Of a stretch of 64,000 nucleotides of DNA, positions 1-8,635 are shown piece by piece. A program made the position numbers and the translations under genes. Numbering within the stretch: the stretch's first letter is position 1; the number at the start of each line of letters is the position of its first letter. The notes under the pieces were generated by a model. That model had not been told where the DNA came from, ran no database searches, and saw nothing but the letters and a program-made list of their open reading frames with translations. Where the stretch lies: the NCBI RefSeq assembly GCF_900105985.1, contig NZ_FNUB01000005.1:2418001-2482000 (forward strand). Reading direction: 5' to 3'. This DNA is from Tenacibaculum sp. MAR_2010_89. GTDB taxonomy: Bacteria; Bacteroidota; Bacteroidia; Flavobacteriales; Flavobacteriaceae.

Positions 1-189
1 TTAACAAAAGGTAAATCTATTGCTACTATGTATATTGCTTTAGAAGCAGGAATTGGACTAGGAGCATTTTTCTCGGGATGGTATTATACTAACATGGTAG
101 AAAAAATACCTCAAATATTTTTTGTTTGTTCTATTATTGCATTTTTTGGATTGATTTATATGCTAGTTGAAAATAATCAAAAGTCTTGA
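1..189 (+). CDS. MFS-type transporter, C-terminal fragment
   Basis: The reading frame is open from base 1 and stops at 189, giving the last 62 residues of a protein that starts outside the window. Two hydrophobic stretches are visible (about residues 8-28 and 37-55), separated by a short polar loop, and the glycine pattern LEAGIGLGAFFSGW looks like a late helix of a major facilitator superfamily transporter. The tail is short and cytoplasmic-looking. The family call is an inference from these helices only; the substrate cannot be read. It is followed by about 100 bp before the ABC exporter, which has its own promoter-like element. Confidence 0.55.
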   Translation, partial: LTKGKSIATMYIALEAGIGLGAFFSGWYYTNMVEKIPQIFFVCSIIAFFGLIYMLVENNQKS

Positions 190-257
190 TAGTGTTTTTG
201 AAATAAGAAGCATAAATTAATTGGCAATTTTTTTAAGTAATACATAGTCGTTTAAGC

Positions 258-265
258 TATCTTTG
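258..265 (+). promoter_or_regulatory. Putative -7 promoter element of the ABC exporter
   Basis: TATCTTTG matches the Bacteroidota -7 consensus TAnnTTTG and lies 24 bp before the start codon at 290. No TTG at the usual -33 spacing is seen, so this is a half-supported promoter. Confidence 0.45.
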
Positions 266-289
266 ATAAGATATTTCTAGATAAAAAAC

Positions 290-2068
290 ATGAAAGAATA
301 CCAACATACAGCATCAATAGAAAAAGTGGGTAAAAAGAAGCCTAGAATAACTATAGCTAAAGCTTTTAAAACTATTATTTGGCCACGACGTAACTTGGTT
401 TTTATAGGATTAGTTTTAATAGTAATCAGCCGTATGGCTAGTTTGGTGTTACCTTGGCAATCTAAAATTTTATTAGATGAAGTTATTCCTAATAAAGATA
501 TAACCAAGCTCTATGAAGTATTATTGTTTGTAGGAATAGCATTGTTATTACAAGCAATTACATCATTTTTGCTTACACGTATTTTGAGTGTACAAGCACA
601 ATATGTTATATCAGAACTAAGAGCACAAGTTCAAAAAAAGGTATTATCATTACCTATTAGTTTTTTTGATAACACAAAATCTGGAAACTTAGTTTCTCGT
701 ATTATGAGTGATGTAGAAGGTGTACGTAATTTAATAGGAACAGGACTTGTTCAATTGGTTGGAGGAACTATTACAGCTGTAGTTTCTGTTGTATTATTGA
801 TTCGTATTAATGCTTGGATGACATTATTTGTATTTCTTCCTGTTGTTATTTTTGGTTTTGTAGCTTTGAAAGCATTTAAATACATTCGACCTATTTTTAG
901 AAATAGAGGAAAAATTAATGCAGAAGTGAAAGGTCGGTTAACAGAAACTCTTGCAGGTGTACGTGTAATCAAAGGTTTTAATGCGGAACAGCAAGAGAAT
1001 AGAATTTTTGAAAAAGGTGTAGATCTTTTATTTCAAAATGTAAAAAAGAGTTTAACAGCAACTGCAATTATGTCAAGTTCTTCTACTTTTTTACTAGGAC
1101 TAGCTTCTTTAGGAATTATGGGAATAGGAGGTTATTTTATGATTCAAGGAAAGATGTCTACGGGTGATTTTTTATCTTTTACCTTGTACTTAGGATTAAT
1201 GATAGCTCCAATTATACAAATGAGTAATATAGGAAGTCAATTTACTGAAGCTTTAGCAGGATTAGATCGAACTGAAGAGCTAATGAATATGACTCCAGAA
1301 GAAGAGCTAGGAAACCGTACTATAGAACTAGGTAATTTTAAAGGGAACTTAACATTTAAAAATGTGTCATTTGCATATGAAGAAGGAAAAAATGTTATAC
1401 ATGATGTAAGTTTTCAAGCAGAAGCTGGTTCAGTAATAGCTCTTGTTGGAAGTTCTGGTTCAGGTAAATCTACGATTGCAGGGTTGAGTGCAACATTTTT
1501 AAATCCACAATCTGGAACAATTACAATTGATGGAGAGGATTTAGCTAAACTTAAATTAAGTAGTTTTAGAAAACATTTAGGCGTAGTATTACAAGATGAG
1601 TTTTTATTTGAAGGTACCATACGAGATAATATTTTATTTCCAAGGCCCGAAGCTAGTGAAGAAGAATTACTACAAGCTGTAAAAGCTGGATATGTAAATG
1701 AGTTTACTGATCGTTTTGAAAATGGTTTGGATACGTTAATAGGAGAGCGGGGGGTAAAACTTTCTGGAGGGCAACGACAACGTATTGCTATAGCTAGAGC
1801 AATTTTAGCTAATCCTAAAATTATTATTTTAGATGAAGCTACATCAAATCTAGATACAGAAAGTGAGGCACTTATTCAGAAATCACTTGCAACACTTGTA
1901 AAAGATAGAACAACTATTGTTATTGCACATCGTTTGAGTACTATTAAAAAAGCTGATCAAATTTTAGTAATAGAATCTGGACGAATTGCAGAACAAGGAA
2001 CTCATGATGAACTTATTGCTAAAAATGGAAGATATTTTGACTTATATACCTATCAAGCTAAAATATAA
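290..2068 (+). CDS. ABC exporter, fused permease and ATPase (MsbA-like)
   Basis: A half-transporter of 592 residues in the inner membrane that should work as a homodimer and export lipid, drug or peptide substrates. A six-helix permease domain covers roughly residues 35-330. The nucleotide-binding domain follows, with Walker A GSSGSGKST near 386, signature LSGGQRQR near 490, Walker B IIILDEAT near 510 and the H-loop AHRLS near 545. All catalytic motifs are intact, and length and domain order fit type IV ABC exporters. It is a single gene with no obvious partner; the next gene starts 100 bp later from its own promoter. The substrate is not predictable from sequence. Confidence 0.9.
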   Translation: MKEYQHTASIEKVGKKKPRITIAKAFKTIIWPRRNLVFIGLVLIVISRMASLVLPWQSKILLDEVIPNKDITKLYEVLLFVGIALLLQAITSFLLTRILSVQAQYVISELRAQVQKKVLSLPISFFDNTKSGNLVSRIMSDVEGVRNLIGTGLVQLVGGTITAVVSVVLLIRINAWMTLFVFLPVVIFGFVALKAFKYIRPIFRNRGKINAEVKGRLTETLAGVRVIKGFNAEQQENRIFEKGVDLLFQNVKKSLTATAIMSSSSTFLLGLASLGIMGIGGYFMIQGKMSTGDFLSFTLYLGLMIAPIIQMSNIGSQFTEALAGLDRTEELMNMTPEEELGNRTIELGNFKGNLTFKNVSFAYEEGKNVIHDVSFQAEAGSVIALVGSSGSGKSTIAGLSATFLNPQSGTITIDGEDLAKLKLSSFRKHLGVVLQDEFLFEGTIRDNILFPRPEASEEELLQAVKAGYVNEFTDRFENGLDTLIGERGVKLSGGQRQRIAIARAILANPKIIILDEATSNLDTESEALIQKSLATLVKDRTTIVIAHRLSTIKKADQILVIESGRIAEQGTHDELIAKNGRYFDLYTYQAKI

Positions 2069-2130
2069 CAAGCAGTATATTAGCGTCTTATAATAGTAAG
2101 CTAATTAATTCTATATTTTATTTAGATAAA

Positions 2131-2168
2131 CTACAATATGTAGCAATCCTTGCTTATATTTGTAGCAA
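2131..2168 (+). promoter_or_regulatory. Operator/promoter of the S24 repressor gene (overlapping palindromes)
   Basis: This short region holds CTACA-ATA-TGTAG (2131-2143), AGCAA-TCC-TTGCT (2142-2154) and two direct copies of TGTAGCAA (2139-2146 and 2161-2168) 22 bp apart, about two helical turns. The -7 element TATATTTG (2155-2162) sits between them and ends only 6 bp before the ATG, so the mRNA is probably leaderless or nearly so. The arrangement is what an autoregulated dimeric repressor would need; binding by the downstream gene product is inferred. Confidence 0.6.
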
Positions 2169-2939
2169 ATGAAAAATATATCAAAAAACATACGTCATTT
2201 AAGGCATTTAAGAGAATTAACTCAAGAGCAATTTGCAGATGAGATACATATAACTCGATCAAGAGTATCTTCATATGAAGAAGGTCGCTCTGAACCTCCT
2301 ATTGAAACATTAATAGTCATTTCAAATTATTTTAAATTACCAATAGATATTTTAGTAAAAAATGATTTAACTTATTCCAAAGAAACTTCTTTCATTGAAA
2401 TAGGAAATCAAAGAGTATTATTTCCAATAACAGTTGATAGTGAAGATGATAATTTAATAGAAATAATACCTACTGAAGCTTCGGCAGGTTATTTATTAGG
2501 GTATAATGATCCTGAGTACATAGAACAATTACAACGAATTAAATTACCTTTTTTACCTGTAGGAAAACATAGAGCTTTTCCAATCAAAGGCGACTCAATG
2601 CATCCAATGAAAGATGGCTCTTTTGTTGTAGCCAGTTTTGTTGAGAGTATTGACGATGTAAGAGATGGAGTTTCGTATATTTTAGTTACAAAAAATGATG
2701 GAATTACTTATAAGAGAGTCTATAATAAAATTGAAGAAAACAATACTTTGTTGTTAGTTCCAGATAATAAAAATTACGAAACATATAATGTTCCTATTTC
2801 TGAAGTAGTTGAATTATGGGAGTTCACTTGCAGTATTAATACTCAAGAATATGATGAAAGAGATTTGAAAATTAGTAGTATAGCAACTATGCTAACTCAA
2901 TTAGGTGTTGAATTAAGATCTTTAGCCAAATTAGAATAA
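2169..2939 (+). CDS. XRE/S24 LexA-like self-cleaving repressor
   Basis: A 256-residue cytoplasmic transcription regulator. An XRE-type helix-turn-helix fills residues 6-62. A LexA/UmuD-type S24 peptidase domain follows, with the probable cleavage bond Ala106-Gly107 (EASAGYL), the catalytic serine in GDSM (Ser143) and the catalytic lysine in YKRV (Lys182). All three parts needed for RecA-stimulated self-cleavage are present. Its TAA overlaps the ATG of the next gene by one base (TAATG), implying coupled translation with the exonuclease/GIY-YIG protein. The palindromes directly upstream suggest autorepression. It is most likely a DNA-damage-responsive repressor rather than classical LexA, because the DNA-binding domain is XRE type. 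Confidence 0.87.
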   Translation: MKNISKNIRHLRHLRELTQEQFADEIHITRSRVSSYEEGRSEPPIETLIVISNYFKLPIDILVKNDLTYSKETSFIEIGNQRVLFPITVDSEDDNLIEIIPTEASAGYLLGYNDPEYIEQLQRIKLPFLPVGKHRAFPIKGDSMHPMKDGSFVVASFVESIDDVRDGVSYILVTKNDGITYKRVYNKIEENNTLLLVPDNKNYETYNVPISEVVELWEFTCSINTQEYDERDLKISSIATMLTQLGVELRSLAKLE

Positions 2940-4318
2940 TGAATTATGCTGTAGTTGACATAGAAACCAATGGTGGTACTAAAATTACTGAAATAAGTAT
3001 TTTTATATATGATGGTGAAAAAATTATAGATGAATTTACTACACTTATAAATCCTTGTACAACAATACCTGTTTTCATTACAACACTTACTGGTATAGAT
3101 AACTACATGGTAAGAGAGGCTCCAAAATTTGAAGAAGTTGCAAAAAAAATACACGAAATAACTGAAGATTGCATATTTGTAGCGCACAATGTTAATTTTG
3201 ATTATAGAATAATTTCTAAAGAGTTTACTTCATTAGGTTTCACTTTTAAAAGAAAAAAACTTTGTACAATTAGATTATCTAGAAAACTTATCCCTAATAG
3301 AAACTCTTATAGTTTAGGGGAAATTTGTCGATCTCAAAATATTGAAATAAAAGATAGGCATAGAGCTAGAGGAGATGCTGAAGCTACTGTAATTTTATTG
3401 GGTATGTTATTAGAACTTGACGAAAAGAGTACTGTTATTAACAGCTTTTTAAAAGCGAATTCTAAAGAAGCTACATTACCGCCATTATTATCTAAAAAAG
3501 TTTTTGAAGAATTACCTCAAGTTCATGGGGTGTATTATTTTTGGAATAAAAAGAAGGAAATTATATATGTAGGTAAAGCTAATAATATTAAAAAACGTGT
3601 TTTAAGCCATTTTCATGATAAAAAGAAAAAGGAGATGGATATGTGCATGAATATATCTAATGTTACTTATGAAAAAACAGGGAATGAATTAATAGCATTA
3701 TTATTAGAATCTTCAGAAATAAAAAAGCACTATCCTCAATTCAATAGAGCGCAGAAAAAAAAATCACCTAACTATAGTTTATTTAGTTATACCGATAGAA
3801 AAGGAATAGTTCATTTAGCATGGAATAATTCAAAAATGATACAGGATGCTATTTATAAATTTTATTCTTTAAGTGAGGCTAGAAGTTTTTTAGAAAAACT
3901 ATGTGAAGACTATGAGTTGTGTCCTAAATACTGTCATCTACAAACAAATACTCAAAGTTGTTTTCATTATAAAATAAAAGAATGTAGAGGCATTTGTGTA
4001 GAACAAGAAGATGTTGATCATTATAACCAAAGGGTTTTAAAAGCTATTGAATCTTTAAAGTTTAAAAATAATGATTTTATCATCAAATTAGATGGTAGAA
4101 ACATCAATGAAAAAGCCTTTGTACTAATAGCGAACAATCAATACAAAGGATTTGGATATTATAAAGAACAAGAAGCTAATAGTATTGAAACAGGAGTTTA
4201 TCTTGATAATTTAATACCTCATAATAATACTAATGAAACTAAAAAAATACTTAATTCATATTTAAAAAATCATACTTCTATTCAAGTATTGGAATCACAG
4301 AATTACTCATTTGAATAA
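2939..4318 (+). CDS. DEDDh 3'-5' exonuclease fused to GIY-YIG (UvrC/Cho-like) nuclease
   Basis: A 459-residue probable DNA repair nuclease. Residues 1-165 form a DnaQ-type exonuclease: VVDIETNG near the N-terminus (Asp, Glu), NFDY near residue 84, and HRARGDAEAT near 143-152 supplying His and Asp. Residues about 190-270 form a GIY-YIG domain (VHGVYYF, then IIYVGKANNIKKRV). The C-terminal part has a cysteine group (CPKYCH, SCFHYKIKECRGIC) like the UvrC/Cho region after the nuclease. This fusion is known in many bacteria as a PolIII-epsilon-like/UvrC-like protein. Coupling to an S24 repressor suggests damage induction. Its 3' end overlaps the convergent phosphoesterase gene by 16 bp. Confidence 0.85.
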   Translation: MNYAVVDIETNGGTKITEISIFIYDGEKIIDEFTTLINPCTTIPVFITTLTGIDNYMVREAPKFEEVAKKIHEITEDCIFVAHNVNFDYRIISKEFTSLGFTFKRKKLCTIRLSRKLIPNRNSYSLGEICRSQNIEIKDRHRARGDAEATVILLGMLLELDEKSTVINSFLKANSKEATLPPLLSKKVFEELPQVHGVYYFWNKKKEIIYVGKANNIKKRVLSHFHDKKKKEMDMCMNISNVTYEKTGNELIALLLESSEIKKHYPQFNRAQKKKSPNYSLFSYTDRKGIVHLAWNNSKMIQDAIYKFYSLSEARSFLEKLCEDYELCPKYCHLQTNTQSCFHYKIKECRGICVEQEDVDHYNQRVLKAIESLKFKNNDFIIKLDGRNINEKAFVLIANNQYKGFGYYKEQEANSIETGVYLDNLIPHNNTNETKKILNSYLKNHTSIQVLESQNYSFE

Positions 4319-5880
4319 GTATAATACCTATTATGTAGTTCATTAATATATGATGTAGCCTCTTTTTCTGATGTAAAACTAGGAGTCTGTTTATTCTCAC
4401 CAGTTTCACGATTATGTTTATCTGTTAACGCTGCTGCGTGCATTTGTTGTATTTGAGAAGCGTGATCCTCGATTTTTATTGATGAGTTAGCTTTAGGAGG
4501 AAGAATACCTTTCATAGGGTTATCAGTTCTTGGAATTTTTAAGGTAGCTACATCTAAAATATGGGGTGCAGCTTTATCTCGTTCAGTTAATGGAGATAAT
4601 TCAAACATCTCTTCTAAAGTTGCTAATATTGAGGTATGATCTAATGGAACATCACTTTTAGTTCTATATACAGTTCCTGCTTTAATTTTTGGAGAAATTA
4701 AAACAGTAGGTACACGAACACCATAACGATCAAATTCAAATCCAAAAGCCTTAGAAACTGCTGGTGGAGAAGTGGCTGTATTTGGAGGAGTTACATGGTC
4801 ATAACAACCACCGTGCTCATCATAAGTAACAACAAGTAAGGTATCTTCCCAATAAGGAGATGTTTTTAAGGCATTATAAATTTCTAATAAATATTGTTCA
4901 CCATCGGCAACATTATAGTTAGGATGTTGACTATTTCCTTTATGTCCCCAAATTGGTTCAAGAAACGTATAATCTGGAAGTTCATTATTGGTTAAAGCAT
5001 TTTCAAAATCTTCAAAAGCTCCAACTTTACAGCCTTTTGGTAATTGACCAACAACTTTTTTCCCTTCTTTATTTGTTGTACTTGGAATATCTTGGCAAAA
5101 TGCTACAGTATAAGGTTTACCATTGTTGCCAAAAATTCCCCAAGTTTTATCATTATCCATTAAGTGCTTAAAAATACTTTTAGCACTATAAGAATGTATT
5201 TCATCATATAAGTATCCTTGAGAAGTTCCCATATGGGTAAAAGCTCTATTTGGTAATGTTTCAGTTGGGGCAGAGCAGTACCAATGATCACAAACAGCAT
5301 AGTTTTTCGCTAAACTAGATAAAACAGGTAGTGTTTCAGGAGTAAACATTCCCATAATGTCTTTTCCTACAACACTTTTTAAATCTGGTACATGCTTAGA
5401 ATGTTCTTTAGGTTTTGGAGTATTATACCATTTTTTATAAACATCACTTTTATAGTCGTATTTGCTTTTTACAGTTTTGGTAGATGTTATTTTATCCGTT
5501 TTAGGATTCTCCATTTTTTCTAGTGGAGCGTTATCAATGGGATTCTCAAAATCTAACACAAAACCTTGATTAGGAGCAATACCCTTTGGAAAGGGCTTTT
5601 TTTCAGCTCCAAATAATTGATAATTTGTATTAGCAAAACCTTCACCAGGATCTTTTTTAGGCATAAAATAGGCATAAGGATCAGTAGGGTCAATTTTAAA
5701 AACCTTTACAGCATCTCCATTTCTATCTGGGTTTGTTTCTTTTCCTGTTAAACCTTCAAAAGGTTGTTTTGTTAATGGTGAAATATTATTTTTATAAAGA
5801 AATCCCAACATGCTATCAAATGAACGGTTTTCGAACATCATAACTACTACATGTTTAAAAGGTGATTTTGAAAGTGCCAT
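4303..5880 (-). CDS. Phosphoesterase family protein (phospholipase C / AcpA-like acid phosphatase)
   Basis: A 525-residue member of the PF04185 phosphoesterase family. The diagnostic metal-binding motif FENRSFDSMLGF is at residues 16-27, and later metal-site motifs appear (VTYDEHGGCYDHV and VPLDHTSILAT). Members hydrolyse phosphodiesters or phosphomonoesters, often phosphatidylcholine. No clear signal peptide is seen: the N-terminus MALSKSPFKHVVVMMFENRSF runs straight into the domain, which is unusual for a family that is often Tat-exported, so location is uncertain. The last 16 bp overlap the convergent exonuclease gene. It is monocistronic. Confidence 0.85.
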   Translation of the reverse strand: MALSKSPFKHVVVMMFENRSFDSMLGFLYKNNISPLTKQPFEGLTGKETNPDRNGDAVKVFKIDPTDPYAYFMPKKDPGEGFANTNYQLFGAEKKPFPKGIAPNQGFVLDFENPIDNAPLEKMENPKTDKITSTKTVKSKYDYKSDVYKKWYNTPKPKEHSKHVPDLKSVVGKDIMGMFTPETLPVLSSLAKNYAVCDHWYCSAPTETLPNRAFTHMGTSQGYLYDEIHSYSAKSIFKHLMDNDKTWGIFGNNGKPYTVAFCQDIPSTTNKEGKKVVGQLPKGCKVGAFEDFENALTNNELPDYTFLEPIWGHKGNSQHPNYNVADGEQYLLEIYNALKTSPYWEDTLLVVTYDEHGGCYDHVTPPNTATSPPAVSKAFGFEFDRYGVRVPTVLISPKIKAGTVYRTKSDVPLDHTSILATLEEMFELSPLTERDKAAPHILDVATLKIPRTDNPMKGILPPKANSSIKIEDHASQIQQMHAAALTDKHNRETGENKQTPSFTSEKEATSYINELHNRYYTYSNE

Positions 5881-5983
5881 AAATCATATTTTAATGAAGT
5901 GAAAATATATGAAAATTATAAAATACTGACAACAAGTATTTTACAACGAGTAATTAGAGTGGGTAAAAGTAGTTAACTAAAAT

Positions 5984-6352
5984 TTATTCAATAATTTCTC
6001 CCTTTTCATTAGCAACAATCTTACCCCAACTTGCTATCGAAGTTAATACTGGAGTTAAACTTTTGCCAAAGGATGTTAGGGCATATTCTACTTTTAAAGG
6101 TGGCTTCTTTGTATAAACTTTACGAGATATCAACCCATCTTTTTCTAGCTGTTTTAATTGCAAACTTAAAGTACGTTCAGTTATAGTTGAAATTAATTTA
6201 TAAAGCTCATTATAACGTTTTTTACCATCAATTAAGTAAATTAAAATTACACTTTTCCATTTACCTCCAATTAATTCCATTGCAATACTTGTAGTACATG
6301 AAAATAACTTATCATTATACTTTATAAGACATTTTTTATGTTTTATTTCCAT
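5984..6352 (-). CDS. HxlR-family winged-helix regulator
   Basis: A 122-residue regulator. The family core is clear: SIAMELIGGKWKSVILIYL, then the winged helix with TERTLSLQLKQLEKDGLI and KVEYALTSFGKSL. Cysteines at about residues 8 and 19 could sense redox or electrophiles, as in some HxlR members (HypR, QorR), but this is inference. It is divergent from a nitroreductase gene and separated from it by 214 bp that hold several inverted repeats, the standard layout for an HxlR repressor controlling a neighbouring oxidoreductase and itself. Confidence 0.88.
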   Translation of the reverse strand: MEIKHKKCLIKYNDKLFSCTTSIAMELIGGKWKSVILIYLIDGKKRYNELYKLISTITERTLSLQLKQLEKDGLISRKVYTKKPPLKVEYALTSFGKSLTPVLTSIASWGKIVANEKGEIIE

Positions 6353-6402
6353 AAATTTTACTTTTACAACTACAAATATATCAAACTATATTTAATATTT
6401 TA

Positions 6403-6544
6403 ACTATACAAAGTATAGTAGATTATTTATATTTTAATTGATTGTTAATTAGTGTTTTGTGAGTTTTTGTGTATACTATCATTTTTGACCGTTATTGTAT
6501 AGTTAATGAACTATCTATATTTTTGTCACTATACTTTTGATAGT
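6403..6544. promoter_or_regulatory. HxlR/nitroreductase divergent control region with three inverted repeats
   Basis: Three related inverted repeats are seen: ACTATAC-AAA-GTATAGT (6403-6419, perfect), ATAGTT-AATG-AACTAT (6499-6514, perfect) and ACTAT-N7-ATAGT (6528-6544). The nitroreductase promoter is TTG 6495-6497, 20 bp, TATTTTTG 6518-6525, so the second repeat lies exactly between -33 and -7, a repressor position. On the other strand TATATTTG (6373-6380) serves hxlR. Binding by the HxlR protein is inferred from position and from the ACTATA/TATAGT half-sites. Confidence 0.6.
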
Positions 6545-6566
6545 AAGCTAATAATAATAAAATTAA

Positions 6567-7253
6567 ATGATTATGAGTACAATAAAACCTAGTATAGCTA
6601 AAGATGACATTTTAAATGCATTTAAATATAGACATGCAACAAAAGAATTTGATAATATAAAAACTGTGTCGAAAGAAGATATAGATTTTATTCTTAAAAC
6701 AGCCAATTTATCACCTAGCTCATTTGGTTTTGAACCTTGGCATTTTGTAGTGGTACAAGATAAAGAGCTACGTGAATTATTAAAACCAGTTGCATGGGGA
6801 GCGCCATTAAAGTTGGATACAGCCAGTCATTTTATATTAGGATTAAGCATGAAAACGCCTATGGTAAAACATGATTCAGAGTATATTATGCACATGATGA
6901 AAAATGTTAAACAGCTTCCTGAAGATGTTATTGAAATGTATTTAAAATTTTATAGAGAATTTCAGGAACGAGATTTTAATTTAGATACCGACAAGAAATT
7001 ATTTGATTGGTCATCAAAGCAAACTTATATTGCCTTAGCTAATATGATGACTTCTGCAGCATTAGTAGGTATAGATAGTTGTCCTATAGAAGGATTTCAC
7101 CAAGAAAAAGCAGAGCAACTTTTAAAAGAAAAGTTTGAAATAGATACTGATAAATATGGTTTATCATTTATGGTTGCTTTTGGTTATAGAAAAACTGCTC
7201 CAGCACATGATAAGTCTAGAAGAGATCTTAAAGATATTATCACCTGGAAGTAA
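6567..7253 (+). CDS. NAD(P)H-dependent nitroreductase (NfsB-like)
   Basis: A 228-residue flavin-dependent nitroreductase. The N-terminal FMN-binding signature is visible as FKYRHATKEFD, followed by TANLSPSSFGFEPWHFVVV; the mid-protein IALANMMTSAALVGIDSCPIEGF and the C-terminal FGYRK are family hallmarks. Members are cytoplasmic homodimers that reduce nitroaromatics and quinones. The start could also be the second ATG at 6573. A promoter with an inverted repeat inside it lies upstream, so repression by the divergent HxlR protein and induction by an electrophile or quinone is the likely mode. A terminator follows at 7308-7342. Confidence 0.9.
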   Translation: MIMSTIKPSIAKDDILNAFKYRHATKEFDNIKTVSKEDIDFILKTANLSPSSFGFEPWHFVVVQDKELRELLKPVAWGAPLKLDTASHFILGLSMKTPMVKHDSEYIMHMMKNVKQLPEDVIEMYLKFYREFQERDFNLDTDKKLFDWSSKQTYIALANMMTSAALVGIDSCPIEGFHQEKAEQLLKEKFEIDTDKYGLSFMVAFGYRKTAPAHDKSRRDLKDIITWK

Positions 7254-7307
7254 ATATCATTAATTAGTGATAAATATGACTAATTAATCTAGAGTTTGAA
7301 GTATTAT

Positions 7308-7342
7308 AAAGGTTATTAAATTTATTTTGATAGCCTTTTTTT
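7308..7342 (+). terminator. Rho-independent terminator after the nitroreductase
   Basis: A hairpin with arms AAAGGTTATTAAA (7308-7320) and TTTGATAGCCTTT (7326-7338), including wobble pairs, ends in a T-run to 7342. Confidence 0.75.
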
Positions 7343-7415
7343 AATTGATCATATATACTAAATCTATATTACTCATTCGTGCCTGTTTCTTAGTGGAGCA
7401 TAATAATTAGATTGT

Positions 7416-7473
7416 AAAATTAGTAAATGTTTACTAATTTTTGTTTTTATTTAGTAAAATGTAGCTATATTTG
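7416..7473 (+). promoter_or_regulatory. TetR-gene promoter with a 26-bp perfect palindrome
   Basis: Arms AAAATTAGTAAA (7416-7427) and TTTACTAATTTT (7430-7441) are perfectly complementary around TG. They abut the -33 element TTG (7441-7443), which is followed 22 bp later by the -7 element TATATTTG (7466-7473). A partial copy, TTAGTAAAATG, lies at 7451-7461. This is a typical autorepressed TetR promoter. Confidence 0.65.
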
Positions 7474-7490
7474 AATGTGATTTCAATACT

Positions 7491-8121
7491 ATGCTTTTGA
7501 AAAATAAAATCAAATTAACTGCTATTGAACTGTTTAACCAACAAGGTATATCAACAGTTTCAATGAAACAAATAGCTGATGCAATAGGAATCAGTGCGGG
7601 GAATCTTAGATATCATTATAAAGATAAAGCGTCTTTACTAGAAGTTATATATAATGAAATGTACAACGAAACCTTAAACTATATCCTACCAAAAAATAGT
7701 TATATCACTCTTTTTCATTTTGAAGAAATGATGCTGAAATTTGATAATTTACAAGAACGTTACCTATTTTTTTTTTAGTGATGTAGTACATATATTGAAA
7801 ACATATACAACTATTTCAAAAGCATATCAAGTTTCAAATTTAGTGCGCTTTAAAGAGGGACGCAAATTAATCGATTACTATATTGAATCAGGTAGGCTGA
7901 AGCCTGAAAATGATAATATTGATTACGATAAGGTTATTTATTCTATATGGATGATCAGCACCTTTTGGCAATCACAAAAACAAGTAATAGCTTCCAAAAA
8001 ATATAAAGTAAATAAAGGTCATTCGATGCAAATGTTATGGAATATTCTTATGCCTTACCTTACAGATAAGGGTATGAATGAATATTTAGAATTAAAAAAA
8101 TTTGTACCTCAAAAAAAATAA
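7491..8121 (+). pseudogene. TetR-family regulator, +1 frameshift in a T10 run
   Basis: Residues 1-95 read an intact TetR DNA-binding domain (MKQIADAIGISAGNLRYHYKDKASLLEVI in pieces), then a premature TAG at 7776-7778. The run of ten T at 7767-7776 is one too long: with nine, the frame continues through FFFSDVVHILKTY to a natural stop at 8121, giving about 209 residues, the normal TetR length. The downstream half keeps a ligand-binding-domain-like helix pattern, so decay is recent, or the base is a sequencing error, or the run is a slippage switch. The next gene, 12 bp on, has the same kind of lesion. The palindrome upstream suggests autoregulation. Confidence 0.8.
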
Positions 8122-8133
8122 CCAGACAAAACC

Positions 8134-8620
8134 ATGAGAAAAATTGAATCATTATTAGAAGAATATGCTGTAAGCCATCAAACTACATTTAATAAGAAAA
8201 TACATTACGTATGTGTGCCTCTAATTTTTTTTTAGCATCATAGGATTACTAGCAAGTATACCAGTTCCTAATAGTATTACCAATTTATTTCCTAAACAGT
8301 TAATATCGTATATAAATTTTGGAACACTAATAGTTTTATTCGGACTAATGTATTATTTAAGGTTATCATTTATTCTCTTTTTAGGAATGTTATTCTTTTC
8401 AATACTTGTTCTTTTAGGGATTAACCTAATAGTAAAAGCTGATTTATTACCTCTATGGAGTATAATGCTAATTATCTTTGTACTTTCATGGATCGCTCAA
8501 TTTATTGGGCACAATCACGAAGGCAAAAAACCTTCATTTTTGAAAGATATTCAATTTTTAATGATTGGTCCTGCTTGGACATTGAGTCACCTGTTTGATG
8601 CTTTTAAAATTAAATTTTAG
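8134..8620 (+). pseudogene. Mpo1-like (DUF962/YGL010w) membrane protein, +1 frameshift in a T9 run
   Basis: It begins MRKIESLLEEYAVSHQ, the usual start of the Mpo1-like family, and stops after 33 residues at a TAG following nine T (8225-8233). With eight T the frame runs on through SIIGLLASIPVPNS to the stop at 8620, giving 161 residues with about four membrane helices and the family motif IAQFIGHNHEGKKPSFL. Relatives are dioxygenases acting on 2-hydroxy fatty acids in yeast; the bacterial role is unproven. It follows the TetR gene by 12 bp and is probably its co-transcribed target. Confidence 0.75.
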
Positions 8621-8635
8621 TACTAAAATTTTAAT

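Noticed and set aside
4303..4318. Misannotated end of either convergent gene
   Set aside because: Both frames are intact with family-typical C-termini; a 16-bp tail overlap is ordinary.
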